Assembly (NCBI RefSeq): GCF_036373705.1 | Contig: NC_089864.1 | Span: 2,040,501-2,104,500, forward strand | DNA: 64,000 nucleotides | Direction of reading: 5' to 3' | DNA from: Amia ocellicauda | Taxonomy: Eukaryota; Chordata; Actinopteri; Amiiformes; Amiidae | In this document: positions 50,901 to 63,957 of the stretch, in pieces | Layout: every line of letters begins with the position of its first letter | Position numbering within the stretch: the first letter of the stretch is position 1 | The notes under the pieces: generated by a model | Seen by the model: only the letters and a program-made list of their open reading frames with translations | The model's database searches: none | Told to the model about the DNA's origin: nothing | Translations under genes and position numbers: made by a program

Positions 50901-52133
50901 ACGCCACACAGAGATACGTCCTGATTGACAAAGCAAAGAACTGGACAGAGGCGCAGAGATTCTGTAGAAAGAATTACACAGACCTGGTCAGTGTGAGGAA
51001 CCAGAGTGAGAATGAGGAGGTAATGAAAGCAGCAAACGGGCAGAATATGTGGATCGGTCTGTTCAGGGATCCCTGGAAGTGGTCAGACCAGAGGAACTTC
51101 TCATTCTGCAACTGGAACCCAGGCGAACCCAACAATTATGGAGGAAATGAGAACTGTGGTACAGTGTATCTTTGGATGGCTGTCAGCGGGACGTGGGGTG
51201 ATATTCCTTGCTCTTGGAGTCTCCCTTTCTTCTGTTACCATGGTGAGTTGACCTGAGCTCCTGGGTTAGAGAGGCTGGCTGAGGGTCACCTCACCTCCAC
51301 CCAGCGCCCTTCACCCCACCTCACTGCATCTCAGCCCTCCACACCTCCTCTCTCACACCAACACACTTCATCTCATCACACTTCCACCCTCCTCCTCTCC
51401 CCCACTCCACCTGGACTGATGTCACACCAGCCCCTCCTCACCTCTACCTGCTGCTCCCCTCACCTGCCTCCACACACAGCAGCTCACTGCACTGCAGCAC
51501 AGCTGACATCACCTCACAATCTCTCTCCTTCATCACTCTCTCTCCTGCTGGTGCTCACACAGCCCAGTCACTCTGTCCCTCACTGACAGACACACACACA
51601 CCTGCTGAACACACACTTCAGAGCGTCGCCTGTAGGGGGCAGAAGGTTACGTCACTAAGGATGCTAAAGGCCTGTGAGTGTGTGTACTGTAACGATGGGT
51701 CTGTTGGTCTCCACAGAGAACAGAGAAGTAATGAAGCTGTATTTCCTGGGGAAACATGGTGTGAACCTCAACACACCTGCAATGAGAGAGACACTCTTAG
51801 AGCAGGTGAGTGACACCCTGGCTCTGGCCCTGAGTGCTGAGGACCAGATGACCCTGTGACTGTGAGAGAGGGAGGGAGGGAGGGAGAGAGAGTGTGGAGA
51901 CACATGGCTACAGGGGTCAAGCTTTATTATGAGCTTTATTAATTTGTACTATTCACCATTCAACAAGGATGTTGCCCTCCAATCTGTGCCCTTGGCCACA
52001 GTGCTGCTCCAGTCATGTGCTGCTGCTGTGTTTTCAGATCAAGAGTGAATGGATCAGGCTGCGTCTGCCGGAGGACACCACACTGCGCTGGAGAGAGCAG
52101 CTGGACGGGCAGGTTTTCCACCAGGAGGAGTGA
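47924..52133 (+). CDS. Secreted protein with two C-type lectin domains
   Basis: Five exons join in frame to 319 residues. The leader 47924-47960 (MERRVFLILLFS, phase 1) is followed by CTLD1 48428-48814 (YVFVNKPLTWTEAQQYC, WIGLYY, GEPNNHGGKENCG, QWRDFVC, FICYE) and CTLD2 50892-51242 (WTEAQRFCRKNYTDLVSV, WIGLF, GEPNNYGGNENCG, TWGDIPC, FFCY). Exon 51717-51805 (NREVMKLYFLGKHGVNLN...LLEQ) and exon 52038-52133 (IKSEWIRLRLPEDTTLRW...FHQEE) form a charged C-terminal extension seen in fish lectin-like proteins. Both CTLDs keep EPN and ENC, but the WND Asn is replaced (WRD, WGD), so calcium/mannose binding may be altered. No TM segment is present. It is probably a secreted pattern-recognition lectin related to macrophage-mannose-receptor-like proteins of fish. 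Confidence 0.88.
49165..49225 (-). mobile_element. CR1-like LINE 3' terminus, antisense
   Basis: AAGTTTACAAACGAGAGGAG then GCCATTCGACCCATCGTGCT is the reverse complement of the 3' terminus seen at 34530-34570. It lies in lectin intron 2. Confidence 0.65.
50290..50770 (-). mobile_element. CR1-like LINE with internal deletion, antisense
   Basis: On the minus strand, ENEQDVANVLNEYFTEVFTK is the conserved segment just before the CR1/L2 reverse transcriptase. It is preceded by KAKREIEQNKALG-like sequence with stops. The sequence then jumps straight to the 3' end (TTTAAAGTCAGACTGGATAG and GGCCTCCTCTAG). The RT domain is deleted, leaving about 480 bp in lectin intron 2. Confidence 0.7.
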
Positions 52134-52438
52134 GGAGGAGAGACACTGGAGCTGCAGTGCTAATGTGCTGCTCAGCTGACACACCAATACATCACTGAGG
52201 TCTATAAGATATAGTGCAGTGTGTAGCTCTATCAGTGCAGTGTGTACACAGTCCAGCTCTATAATCCATTAGTTTTATTTTGCAATAGCAACTATAGCGC
52301 AGATGAAGAGTCGCAGAAATCCAGAGAGAACTGCACCTCCAATTGAAAAGATTGGAAGAAAGATAACAGGTCCACATGTCTGTCCCGTGATGAGCAGAAG
52401 CTTGGTTTCTGTCTGGCCACTGCTCAGGAAGACCCATA

Positions 52439-54010
<1,572 letters not shown>

Positions 54011-54504
54011 TATATGGCTAAACTGGGGAAAATTAAGTAAGTGTGGGGTTTGTACGATGTATCAAGCCCACATTGCTGGTGAAAACTGGTTCTTATCAGA
54101 CCCTTTTCTTCTAGGTATCAGGGATGCACTATAGCACAGGGCCGCAGCACAGTGAAACAGACAGTGACCTTGTTCACACAGACACACAGGGAAAGAAATG
54201 CAGTTCTTTAACTGGAAAGAGGGATAATATTAACTGGATTTTATTTTATGGAGGTTGGATTGAATTTTTTTTTTTTTTTGTTCCTTAACAATCTGATTAG
54301 ATTTCAAATTTAAAGCTTATTAAGATTACCTGCTATATAATATTTTATAGTCATTAAATGTTTTATTGATTAACATTACTACTACTATTACTTATATCAA
54401 TAAAGAATACACAACTACTAAGCATAAACTCTCCATACTGTACTGAATTTAATGTCATAATAACATACATTTACAATTTTGGTACAATTGTAATAATTGA
54501 ATTA

Positions 54505-55085
54505 AAAGAGCTAATCACACTTAACACACTCAATTGGTGATGCACAAGGTAGAGGAAATATTGAATCCTGAATCCTGTACAAATGCTGAAAATGTTGGCA
54601 TCACTTGTTTTCAGATTTGTTTTTTAAATCGTCAGCAGGTGAATCACTGAAGAGCAATTGAAAAATTGCAGCTACACTAATGCAAAGAGAGGGAATCTAG
54701 GGAGGCCATCCTTTGGGTTAAATTTGGCCATTGGGTTAAATGATTAGGACCCCTCTCCTCATTGGCTGCTTTTTTTGACGGAAAACTCACTGCGCTTGTT
54801 CACTGTGCTGTACTGTATCTCTCCAGGCCCAGGACTGCAGACCCCTGCCTGTCAGTATCCCCCCACTGAAGGTGTGAGCAGGGCCTCAGGGAGAGGCAGC
54901 ACCATGTGATCACTCTCTCCACTCTCTATGGAAATCAGTCTTCCACTCCAGTCTCCCCTGGACAGGAACTCATTGCAAACAGAGAATAGATTTGCATGTA
55001 GTTCCAGACAGGGAGGTGTCAGCCCAGGAGACACACGGGTTAATATTCCAGAGCATCACACTGACAAAGACAGAGAGAGAGAAAG
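54505..55085 (+). repeat. Lectin 5'-flank duplicon, left part of copy P2
   Basis: This is co-linear with 40890-41515, with the same landmarks including GGCAGCACCATGTGATCACT and TTTGCATGTAGTTCCAG. It is interrupted at about 55085 by LINE sequence and resumes at 61435. Confidence 0.85.
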
Positions 55086-57644
55086 ACTTTGACTTTTAAC
55101 TGCACTTTATTAGCAGTTAATTGAAAAAGCAAGAGCTCAATAATCCTCCATCATTTGTTGTTCCTCCATTATTCTAGCCATAAAGTCAACCCCACATCTC
55201 TACACATTAAATACAAGTTTGCAATCAACTACCAAACACAGAGCATCATTACAACACCAAAGCATTTCAAACATTTCAAGGTTATGCATCACTGTGTAAT
55301 AGTTAAATTCAACTGTGATCCTGCACTTCACCTGGCAGAAAAACAACCATAAAACATCACTGGCCCTGCCCTCAATCTAGTTTTTCCTGCTTAAATGTAT
55401 GGCCATTTTGGATTGGCCAAGCAGGAAGTTGGCTAGTTGGGCAACATATTTTGTGCGCTTCGTATACATTATACCAAAAATAGAAACAGAAGCACTAAAA
55501 ACCAGGTTAAAATCCTTAAACAAACTTGATAAAACAGTAAAAAGAGGGGTGAGATGTGCACACTCACTAAAACAATGAAAAACAGTTTCCCGACGCTGGC
55601 AGACATCACCGACACTGGGATGAAGAAACAACACAAATTAACTGCAACGATGGTGTGTGAAGAACCCAGTCTGGATACATAGATGGTAAATGTATTTATT
55701 TAACATGCCAGGCCTGGAAGGGGCCCGACATGGAAGCACTCTACCTCAGCAGAGACTTATTGAACAGCACAAGTGGTCAGCATTATATACGTTGCAGGAC
55801 ATGTGTTTCTGTGGCCGGAGTCTGCCAGAGTGTTATCTCGAGGTCAGATTTCTGACCCTGGTAATGTTCATGGTAGTCTTCCTCGGAAGATGTGTGGGAT
55901 CCAAAAAGCAGATGTCTGTCTTTGATGTGCACTAGGAAGATACAATCCCACGGTCGTCATTTACCTAGTGTCAATCGCTCATTAACAGAAACAATTCCTG
56001 CCTATCTGGAGAAACAATTAAGTCACAAACAGATTTTCAACAAAACAGCTGTAGGCTATTTCGGCATTGTGTGATCTTTTATTACTGACAGGAGTTTCTA
56101 ACAAATTAACCTTGTTGACCTTTTGCTTAGCCTGCTAAAGCTAATCTGCTCAGTCTGTATACAAGCTACTTCTAGTGCTAATGTTAATATAAAACATTAT
56201 ATAATTATCACAAAACACTTTCTCTCAAATTTCCTAAACGGAGTCTTCAGTGTGCAGCACCCTCCACTGCAGATCACAAGCTCTCTTATTTAATGGTGGC
56301 TTGTACAAAACCCTCCAGCAGGGCTGCGCGTCCACCCCGACCCCCAGCCCAGGCTCGCCAGGGAGTGTCAGGAATTGTGGAGAGTAAGGCCTGGTGCTGG
56401 GACCATACACATTCTCTGCACAGGCCCTTACCCGTCGCCGAGTCAAAAGACAGGGCCTCCAGTCCCCCCCGGGAGAGCAGGGACCCTGGGGTGGCAGTCA
56501 GTGTGATGTTGGGGGTGAGCAGCAGAGTGGGAAAAGGGTCCTGTACATCTGGGAACTCACGCCCCTCAAACAGTTGTCCCAGTAGGATTGTATCCTGCTC
56601 AAGGAGCACAAAGCGGAGGTGCGCCAGCAGCCTCTCAACACAGCGCAGGGAGCGCAGGCCCAGCGCTCCAACCAAACTGTCCGCTCCTTCCAGCACCGCC
56701 CTGGAATGTCCGGCAGGTGGTACAGCTGGGTGATGCTCGCGGTGATCAGCAGGCAGGGGAAATTGGGGAGGATGTGGGTGATGTCCAGGTGGGGGTTGTG
56801 GACCAGAGGCTTCTGTAGCAGACAGGGCCCATTCTGCTCTCTTAACTCCCAGCAGCTGGAAGGCCTTCATCAGGCTACGGTAAAAGGGGCTCAGTGCTGT
56901 GAGGGTCAGCTGGCTGCTGTGCAGCAGGAACAGAGGGAGGCCAAGGTGCAGGCCACCGGCTTGCCACAGCAGTGTGCAGGCCATACAGCAACTGCTGGCG
57001 GGATTGCAGTCGAAAAGCAGCCACCCTGCTGCCGATTTGCACCAGACCCTGCCCCCCTCCTCCCAGGGCAGGAACAGCACACACTGCTTCAGCCAGTGCA
57101 GCTTGTCCCAAAAGAAATCCAGCACCGCCTTCTGGAGCTCGGCCAGCAGTAGTGGAGGAGGCAGCACACACACCAGGCAATGCCACAGCGCCGAAGCCAC
57201 CAGGTTATTAATAATCAGTGTCCTCCCCCTGTAGGACAACTCGGGGAGCAGGCTGTGCCAGCGGCCTAGCCTCCCTTGCACCCCTTCCAGCACACCTTCC
57301 CAGTTCTTCTCCTTAGAGGCCTCATCCCCCAGGTGCACCTTTGAGTACTTGAAGCCTCCACACTGCCTTTGTAGTCCAGAAGGTAGAGTGCGGGGGGGGA
57401 AGGGGTGTCCGAGTAGGTCCGAGTGCGTGACAGCCCCCATCACCTCCCGCGGTCTGGTGGCCAGAGCCTTCGAGTACAGCTTGTAATTAGCGCACAGCAA
57501 AGCGACAGGCCGCCAGTTCTTAATGTCACACAGGTCCCCTTTCTTGGGCAAGAGCGTAATGACTGCTCTCCTGTGGATGAAAGGCAGTTTCCCTTGAGCC
57601 AGACTCTCTTGCAGGACGGAAAGCAAGTCCTTGCCCAGCACAGG
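55085..57644 (-). mobile_element. Tx1-like LINE, 3' portion
   Basis: On the minus strand, 56286-57644 encodes the reverse transcriptase middle and thumb of a Tx1-like ORF2: GKDLLSVLQESLAQGKLPF, RRAVITLLPKKGDLCDIKNW, RPVALLCANYKLYSKALATR, YRGRTLIINNLVASALWH. 55377-55634 gives the C-terminus (VGDVCQRRETVFHCFSECAH, FLLGQSKMAIHLSRKN). The YADD-region Asp box is not visible as such because 57360-57460 is rearranged. The element is damaged by frame changes and by about 580 bp of unrecognised sequence between 55650 and 56230. The 3' end is near AATAAAGTGCAGTTAAAAGT at 55085-55115. Confidence 0.8.
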
Positions 57645-59400
57645 ACCCTCTATCAACAACCCTCGCAAACTCTTCTCCACCTTCATCTCCCTCCTTGCCC
57701 CCCCTCCCACTCCTCCTCCCTCATCTCTCACTGCTGATGATTTCGCCTCCTTCTTCTCCTCCAAGATTGCAGACATCCGCAGGCTCTTCAATACTCCACC
57801 CTCATCTCCCATCACACCGAAACCTCCCACCGACCTAGCTTCCTTTTCTTCATTCTCACCTCTCCCTGATGCTGACGTTTCTGCTCTCCTCCTATGTCAC
57901 AAACCCACAACATGCGACCTGGACCCTCTCCCTTCTTGTCTCTTCCCAGCAACCGCTCCTGATCTTCTCCCCTTCATCTCTTCCCTCCTCAACTCCTCAC
58001 TCCTCTCTGGCTGTTTCCCCTCTGCATTTAAACAAGCTGCTGTTATCCCACTGCTCAAGAAACCAACCCTTGATGCCACCTCTCCTCAGAACTACCGCCC
58101 TGTCTCCCTACTTCCCTTCCTCTCCAAGACTCTCGAACGGGCGGTCCACCGTCAGCTCTCGGACTTTCTGTCCCAACACTCACTCCTTGATCCTCTGCAA
58201 TCCGGCTTCCGCACAGCTCACTCCAGTGAGACGGCTCTCCTGGCTGTCACTGACTCCCTCAGCCGCGCTCGGGCAGCCTCCCTCTCCTCAGTCCTCATCC
58301 TCCTTGACCTCTCTGCAGCATTTGACACCGTCGATCACTCCATCCTCCTCTCCTGCCTCGCTAACCTTGGGATCTCTGGGGCTGCTCTCACCTGGTTCTC
58401 CTCCTACCTCAGCGACCGGTCCTACCAAGTGACATGGCGAGGCTCCTCATCCACCCCCCAACCTCTCCTCACAGGCGTTCCCCAAGGCTCCGTCCTGAGA
58501 CCGCTCCTGTTCTCTCTCTACACTCGCTCCCTGGGCCCCCTCATCGCTTCCCATGGCTTTTCCTACCACTTCTACGCTGATGATGCCCAGATCTTCCTGT
58601 CTTTTCCCTCTTCTGACCCTCTCATCGCCTCTCACATCTCTTCCTGCTTGTCTGCTATTTCCGCCTGGATGCACTCGCACCACCTCAAGCTCAACCTCTC
58701 CAAATCAGATCTCCTCTTTTTCTCCCACTATTCCTCACCTTCTGCTGACCTCCCCATCTCGATCCCCTTGGAATCCACCACACTCTCTCCTTCTTCTTCC
58801 GCAAAAAATCTAGGAGTCACCCTAGATCTTGCGCTCTCCTTCTCCCAGCACATCACCACGCTGACGCGCACCTGCAGATTCTTCCTGAGCAACATACGCC
58901 GGATCCGTCCCTTCCTCACCGACTACTCAACTCAGCTACTCGTCCAGTCACTGGTCCTGTCCCGCCTGGACTACTGCAACTCCCTCCTGGCCGGCCTGCC
59001 TGCATCCACTACCCGCCGCTCCAGCTCATCCAGAACTCTGCGGCTCGTCTGGTGTCTCTCTGCACCGATTCACACACGCTACTCCACTGCTCCGCTCCCT
59101 CCACTGGCTCCCGATAGCGGCACGCATTCAGTTCAAGACACTGACCCTCACCTACCGCTGTCTTGACCACACTGCACCAAGATACCTTCAGACACTCGTC
59201 TCTCCATACATCCCCTCCAGACCACTGCGCTCCTCCAGTGCCAGAAGGCTAACTCTGCCTCCTCTCCACTCTCCTTCCTACAGAGCCGCTCCTTCTCATC
59301 CCTGAACCCTAAGTGGAGGAACGACCTGCCCACCGAAGTCAAAACAGCAGAGTCCTTGACCTCATTCCGGTGCTTACTCAAGACGCATCTCTTCCGACAG
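57645..59400 (+). pseudogene. L2-like LINE reverse transcriptase, truncated
   Basis: The open stretch to 59166 contains LPSCLFP, FKQAAVIPLLKKPTLDATSP, NYRPVSLLPFLSKTLERAVH, LQSGFRTAHSSETALL, LDLSAAFDTVDHSILL, GVPQGSVLRPLLFSLY, YHFYADDAQIFLSF (catalytic YADD) and HHLKLNLSKSDLLFF: RT motifs 1-6 in order. A frame change near 59010 precedes the C-terminal LHWLPI-type segment, which continues in another frame to about 59400. The endonuclease and ORF1 are absent through 5' truncation. Confidence 0.9.
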
Positions 59401-59745
59401 CACTTGTAATATTAGTCCTCTATCCCTGCTAGATAGCACTTCAGCTTATTATGCTCCTCGCGTTCTTGATTGTTTTCCTCCTTGCTCCCTTTCCCGTAGC
59501 CCTCGTCTGTAACCCTACATCTTGACAGCGCTTAGCTTTCACCGTCCAGGATGTAGGAAGTCTCTCACTGTACTTGTGTAAATTGTAATTGGAATTTGTA
59601 AAATGTATTATTTTGAATTGCTATGTTTTAGCTAAGTTGAATTTGTAATGATTGATGCCTTGTACTTCTCTGTATTTTTGCACTTATGTTGTAAGTCGCC
59701 CTGGATAAGGGTGTCTGCCACGAAATAAAAATAATAATAATAATA
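57645..59745 (+). mobile_element. L2-like LINE inserted in the Tx1-like LINE
   Basis: The 5'-truncated element of 2101 bp is flanked by the 5-bp duplication ACAGG (57640-57644 and 59746-59750). Removing it restores Tx1 continuity: FYKGFWPV from the right joins LGKDLLSVL on the left. Its 3' end GTAAGTCGCCCTGGATAAGG plus (AATA)n is the L2-type tail shared with SINEs in this window. Confidence 0.9.
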
Positions 59746-60690
59746 ACAGGCCAGAACCCCTTATAAAACTCCACTGGGAGACCATCTATGCCAGAGGCCT
59801 TGCCAATGCTAATGCTGTCCAGGGCAGCGGAGAGCTCCTTCAGTGACAGCACTCTCTCCAGCCCTGCCTGCTCCCTCTTAGGGACCTGTGGTAGCCCTTG
59901 ACAGAACTGCTGTGTGCCTGGTGCTGCCCCCTGCAGCTTCACTGGTGTAGAGCTGCGAGTAAAACTCGACTGTCCTCTTCTGGATCTCCCCCGGGCCCGC
60001 AGCTCCTGCCCTGAGGCCGAGCGCAAGCAGTGGAGGAGCTTACTCTGGCCACGCTTCTTCAGAACGAGGAAGTACTTGGTGGGGGCACCCATATGAGACG
60101 TACTCAGGAACTGCGACCTCACTAGCCCTACCTGTGCCCTGCTGCCCAGCAGGTCTGCCAATTATGCTTTTTTGACTTTGAGAGCCTCAATCTGCGCTCT
60201 GTCTGCTGTGGTCTCCAGAGAAGTCCAGAGAATCTCCAGGTCTCTCACAGACCGGGTGCTGTTCCGGGTGACAATCAGAGTATACTGCTGGCAAAACTGC
60301 CTGGTCTGCAGCTTCCCCACATTCCACAACTGTCTGAGAGAAACAAAATCTCCCTTCTGTGCCCTCCACTTCTAAAGTGCTTAAAACAGTAAAACCATTC
60401 CAGATGAACAAGAGAGAGAGCATCACCCCTAACTTGCATCCAAGTATACTGCCTGTCCTCCTGATAAAAACTCCTCCACACATCCTGTAAATCAAATTTC
60501 TCCATGGATCGTCTGAAAATCCTACCTGAAAGCGTGTGTGGCTCTGTGATTCCGATCCATCCTATCGGTAGTGCAATTAAAATCCCCACCCAAAACGAAA
60601 AGATCCTCAGGATTACAGCTATCCAGTGTGTCATTCAGAACACCCAGAAAGACAGCCCTATCCCTCACATCAGTTGGCGCAAACCAACAC
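59746..60690 (-). mobile_element. Tx1-like LINE, 5' portion with endonuclease
   Basis: On the minus strand, 60500-60690 reads FAPTDVRDRAVFLGVLNDTL and VLGGDFNCTTDRMDRNH, the APE-type endonuclease GGDFNC and DRNH motifs. After a frame change, FDLQDVWRSFYQEDRQYTWM continues (60275-60560). 59746-60161 encodes the linker to the RT (FLVLKKRGQSKLL, LSLKELSAALDSISIGKASG, IDGLPVEFYKGFWPV). It is part of the same element as 55085-57644, and several frame breaks make it inactive. Confidence 0.85.
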
Positions 60691-61434
60691 GCAAACCATG
60701 CAATTGCGTGGGGCCCCGAGCTGGAAGGGGGCCCCCAAAGATGGCTGAACCCCCCCTTCTCACACCTGATAAAACTCCGTCAGCCAACACCCCCCCCCCC
60801 CGATCTCACTGGATATCACTGCACTGAGCTCAACAAACCAAACAGCAGAACAAGCTGCAGTGCTACAGGGCCCTGGGCAGAGGATACAGCCTGACACTAT
60901 TCACAGACCCCCAGCAGAGACAGACTCTGACCATGTAAAGACTGAGCGACCACAGCCTGGAGGTGGAGACCGGACGGCACAGGCAGACCTGGACCCCCAG
61001 AGACAGACGCCTGTGCAGACAGTGTGGGTCTGGGGAGGTAGAGACAGAGGTGCACTTCGCCCTGACCTGCTCCAAATACACACAGGTCAGAGACGCCTTC
61101 TTCCCCAGATTCGCCAGCAGAGTCCCCGACTCCCCAGCTCAGCAGAGGCGCGGCTCAGAGTGAGGCTGGGGGAGCACAGAGACTGTGCCGTGATCGCAGC
61201 AGAGTACATCACAGCCTGCCACACAGCCAGAGAACTGCAACCATGTCTCCAAACCAACAACACAGCACATTGACCATGTAAAATATATGTAAATTGTAAA
61301 TGAACCTGATATTTTATATCTTTTTTTTTTTATATATTTTTTAATGTTATTGTATATAATTTCAATGTACCCAATTGCTTTGGCAATACTTGTGTGTAAA
61401 CATATCATGCCAATAAAGCTTGTTTAGAATTTGA
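60691..61434 (+). mobile_element. Non-LTR retrotransposon 3' end with CCHC motif
   Basis: The plus strand reads LSDHSLEVETGRHRQTW and then RLCRQCGSGEVETEVHFALT with CSKY, a C-x2-C...H-x4-C knuckle at the ORF2 C-terminus of a fish LINE, followed by AAEYITACHTAREL. The 3' end has CCAATAAAGCTTGTTTAGAA (61409-61428) and meets the duplicon at 61435. 60691-60830 holds a C-run and a GGGGCCCCGAGCTGGAAGGG block, probably unrelated repeat. Confidence 0.65.
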
Positions 61435-63045
61435 GTAGAGAGAGCACTGAGACAGAGAGAGACAGACACGGAGAGAGCACTGAGATAGAGACACGCACAA
61501 CCAGACTGGAAAAAAGTTATATTCAGTTACATTGTAAACTGGTAAGGATTTGCAATTGATTATGCTTTGATTTCCAATTCCTTTTGTACACAGCTGGAAG
61601 AAAAACATGTAATAGGAGTAATGTAATTTTTTAATGTTGTTTTTCTTAGTTTTCCTAATGCTTGGCACATTTCTATATCTATGCTGATGGTTAGATTCTT
61701 GGCTCCCACTGTGATAAATGAGCTGAGACATAAACCTGTGAAAACACCTGGAAATATAGGCCTTGACAAAGTCTGATGTTTTCTGAATCTTGCGCATTAA
61801 AAAAGCCAGAGGAAACAGATTTTTTTTTTAAATAAATCTACGTAATTTATAAAGGGGGAAAATATGAATAGAATAATAATAATAATTATTATTATTTTCT
61901 TAGCAGATGCCCTTGTCCAGGATGATTTATAATATAAGAGTCATACAAAGTGCAATAATGCAGTGCAGTTCAAGGCATAATACAGTTTACACATTCCAAT
62001 TTGCACAAGTGTATATCATATATACAGTAAATAAGTCTTATATCCTAGATTGAAAAGCTGAAAAGTGCAGACAAGATGTCAAAGTTAAGAGCTAATGGAG
62101 AGGGAGTGTAGGGGAAATACAAAAAACCCCAATATGAGTACTATTAATGCAAAAGCAAGAAGTATGACAAAACATTGTGTAAGTGCAATCTTACAGAGAA
62201 TAAATGACTGAAACACAAGTAGAGTCTGAAAAGTTGTGATTTACTCAAGACACCACAAAGAGGTTAGGGACTCTGCTGTTTTGACTTCAGTGGGAAGGTT
62301 GTTTCACCACTTATGGGCCAGGGATGAGAAGGAGCAGCTCTGGTAGAAGGGGAGGCAAGGTTAGTATTCTGTCACTGGAAGACTGCAGAAGAGTATTCTC
62401 AAATGTTGTCATCTGAAGTATAAAACAATCTCAAAACATATGTACTTTGAGCCAATTATAAACTTTGTTACTCCTCTCCTACCTTGTGTTGCAGAGTTGA
62501 TATAATTGGTTCTTGAATAAGAACTTCAGTAACAGACGGGCTCCTACACTGTTGAGTAATTTAGTCCAGATCTGTTCCCAGCCGCGCCCTGTCTCTCCAG
62601 TGCCTGGATATGAGTCTCAGTCTCAGTGGAATAAATCCCAGTGGTAACAGCCTCATTGATACAGACAAGGTTTAAATCACAGCCCGAGTCAATATATGCA
62701 GTTACTGATTGGAAATGTGATAAGATTACATGATTGTAGACAATTTGAAAAACTGAGCAAACAAATCAATTGTGTGGAGTACAATGGTGTTTTGCCTTTT
62801 CTGTGTCGTTTACAACACAGATGACCCACAAGATGGCATAATGTTAATTTGAAGTTTAATAGAAAGAAAGCAGCCTAATTTTTTACGGAGGGGTTATGTC
62901 ACTTTGTAACGGGCTCATTATAGTACGAATGAGCCCCGATTACATGTGGGTAGTAGTCTCGACTCAAAAGATAACTCCTGCAATATTGATTTTTCAGAAA
63001 TGTTAGATTCAAGAATATACTCTTTCAATTTATCAATTAAAACAA
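61435..63045 (+). repeat. Lectin 5'-flank duplicon, right part of copy P2
   Basis: This resumes the P1 homology: AGAGAGCACTGAGACAGAGA, a conserved exon donor gtaagg at 61542, CTGATGGTTAGATTCTTGGC and CCTGTCTCTCCAGTGCCTGG. It then follows the 38374-38415 and 47505-47620 homologies. It implies a second lectin-type gene starting here, with its coding exons right of the window. Confidence 0.8.
61875..62395 (-). mobile_element. L2-tailed retroposon, antisense
   Basis: ATTATTATTATTTTCTTAGC then AGATGCCCTTGTCCAGGATG is the reverse complement of the L2-type tail. About 520 bp follow that are absent from the paralogous site at 41905, where TATGAATATAAGAGGTATAC is uninterrupted. Confidence 0.75.
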
Positions 63046-63455
63046 AAAGACAAAAGTGTTCTAGAGTTACCCAAGTCAGTCAGGACAGGTGAGAGAGAGC
63101 AAGCGATTTTGTTGTGCTTGTACTTTGAGAAAGTCTTAGCACTCCTAATCTTGTTTTAGATTTGCCTTAATTGAAGTAAATCTTATTCCTAGTTTGCCCT
63201 AATTGTAGTTAATTCAGTCCAGCTGTTACACTAGAGTTAAGGAAAGGTTACCTAGTTTGGGATTCTGGAGGTGGAGTCAGTGAGGTGTCAATTGCTGGCC
63301 AGAAGCTGAACACACAGGTGTTTAAGCAGCTGTAGAGAAAGAGCTCTGCTGTTTTTTGGTAATAAAATAGAAAAAGAAAGGTCAAGCAGTTGAATTAGGG
63401 GACAAAAACCAAGAGACAGTGTTTAGGGCACCAACAACTTACTACATTTAGAAGC

Positions 63456-63623
63456 ATGTGGCCACTACAGTGTCAGGTTTGCAGAATCACTGCCTTCCTG
63501 GATGAACTCATCCAAGAAGATTTCATTTGTGGACGTTGTCGACATGTTGAATTCCTAGAGATCAAGGTCTGTGATCTTGAAGCTCAGCTTGTTGATCTGT
63601 GCTGTATTAGTGATATAGAATAA
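63456..63623 (+). pseudogene. CR1/L2 ORF1 N-terminal zinc-type segment
   Basis: A 55-codon frame has CQVCRITAFLDELIQEDFIC then GRCRHVEFLE and a Leu-rich helix. Paired CxxC motifs plus a coiled-coil-like stretch are typical of CR1-like ORF1 N-termini. It stops early and the next block is in another frame. Confidence 0.55.
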
Positions 63624-63741
63624 TTGGTCAATCAGCCCATGAGAGAGATGGTGTGCAGCCAAAACCTAGGAGAGTTGAGACCTTAGAGCAGGACAGCATA
63701 GAGAACTGCTGGGTTACACTAGGTCATAACTACAGAAAAGG

Positions 63742-63957
63742 GTGCACACAACCCTTGGAGACACCCCAAGAGCTAGAATTGCCCAACAGGTGCTCACTCC
63801 CCCCCAGAAGAGGGAGGTAGTTATAGTAGGAGACTCAATTCTTAGAGATGTAGATCACACAGTGTGTTCTAGTGACAAGGAGACCCGCATGGTATCTTGC
63901 CTGCCTGGTGCTCAGGTTGCAGATCTCCCTAAACTAGTAGACGGGCTACTGGCCTGA
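63742..63957 (+). pseudogene. CR1/L2 ORF1 esterase-like fragment
   Basis: REVVIVGDSILRDVD followed by ETRMVSCLPGAQVADL matches the start of the SGNH/GDSL esterase domain found in CR1/L2 ORF1 proteins (GDS with the nucleophile Ser, then CLPGA). A stop at 63955-63957 and the different frame from 63456-63623 show decay. Confidence 0.65.

Noticed and set aside
56286..57830. 514-codon minus-strand frame as one protein
   Set aside because: Only the part up to 57644 is Tx1-like; the part beyond is the antisense of the inserted L2-like LINE.
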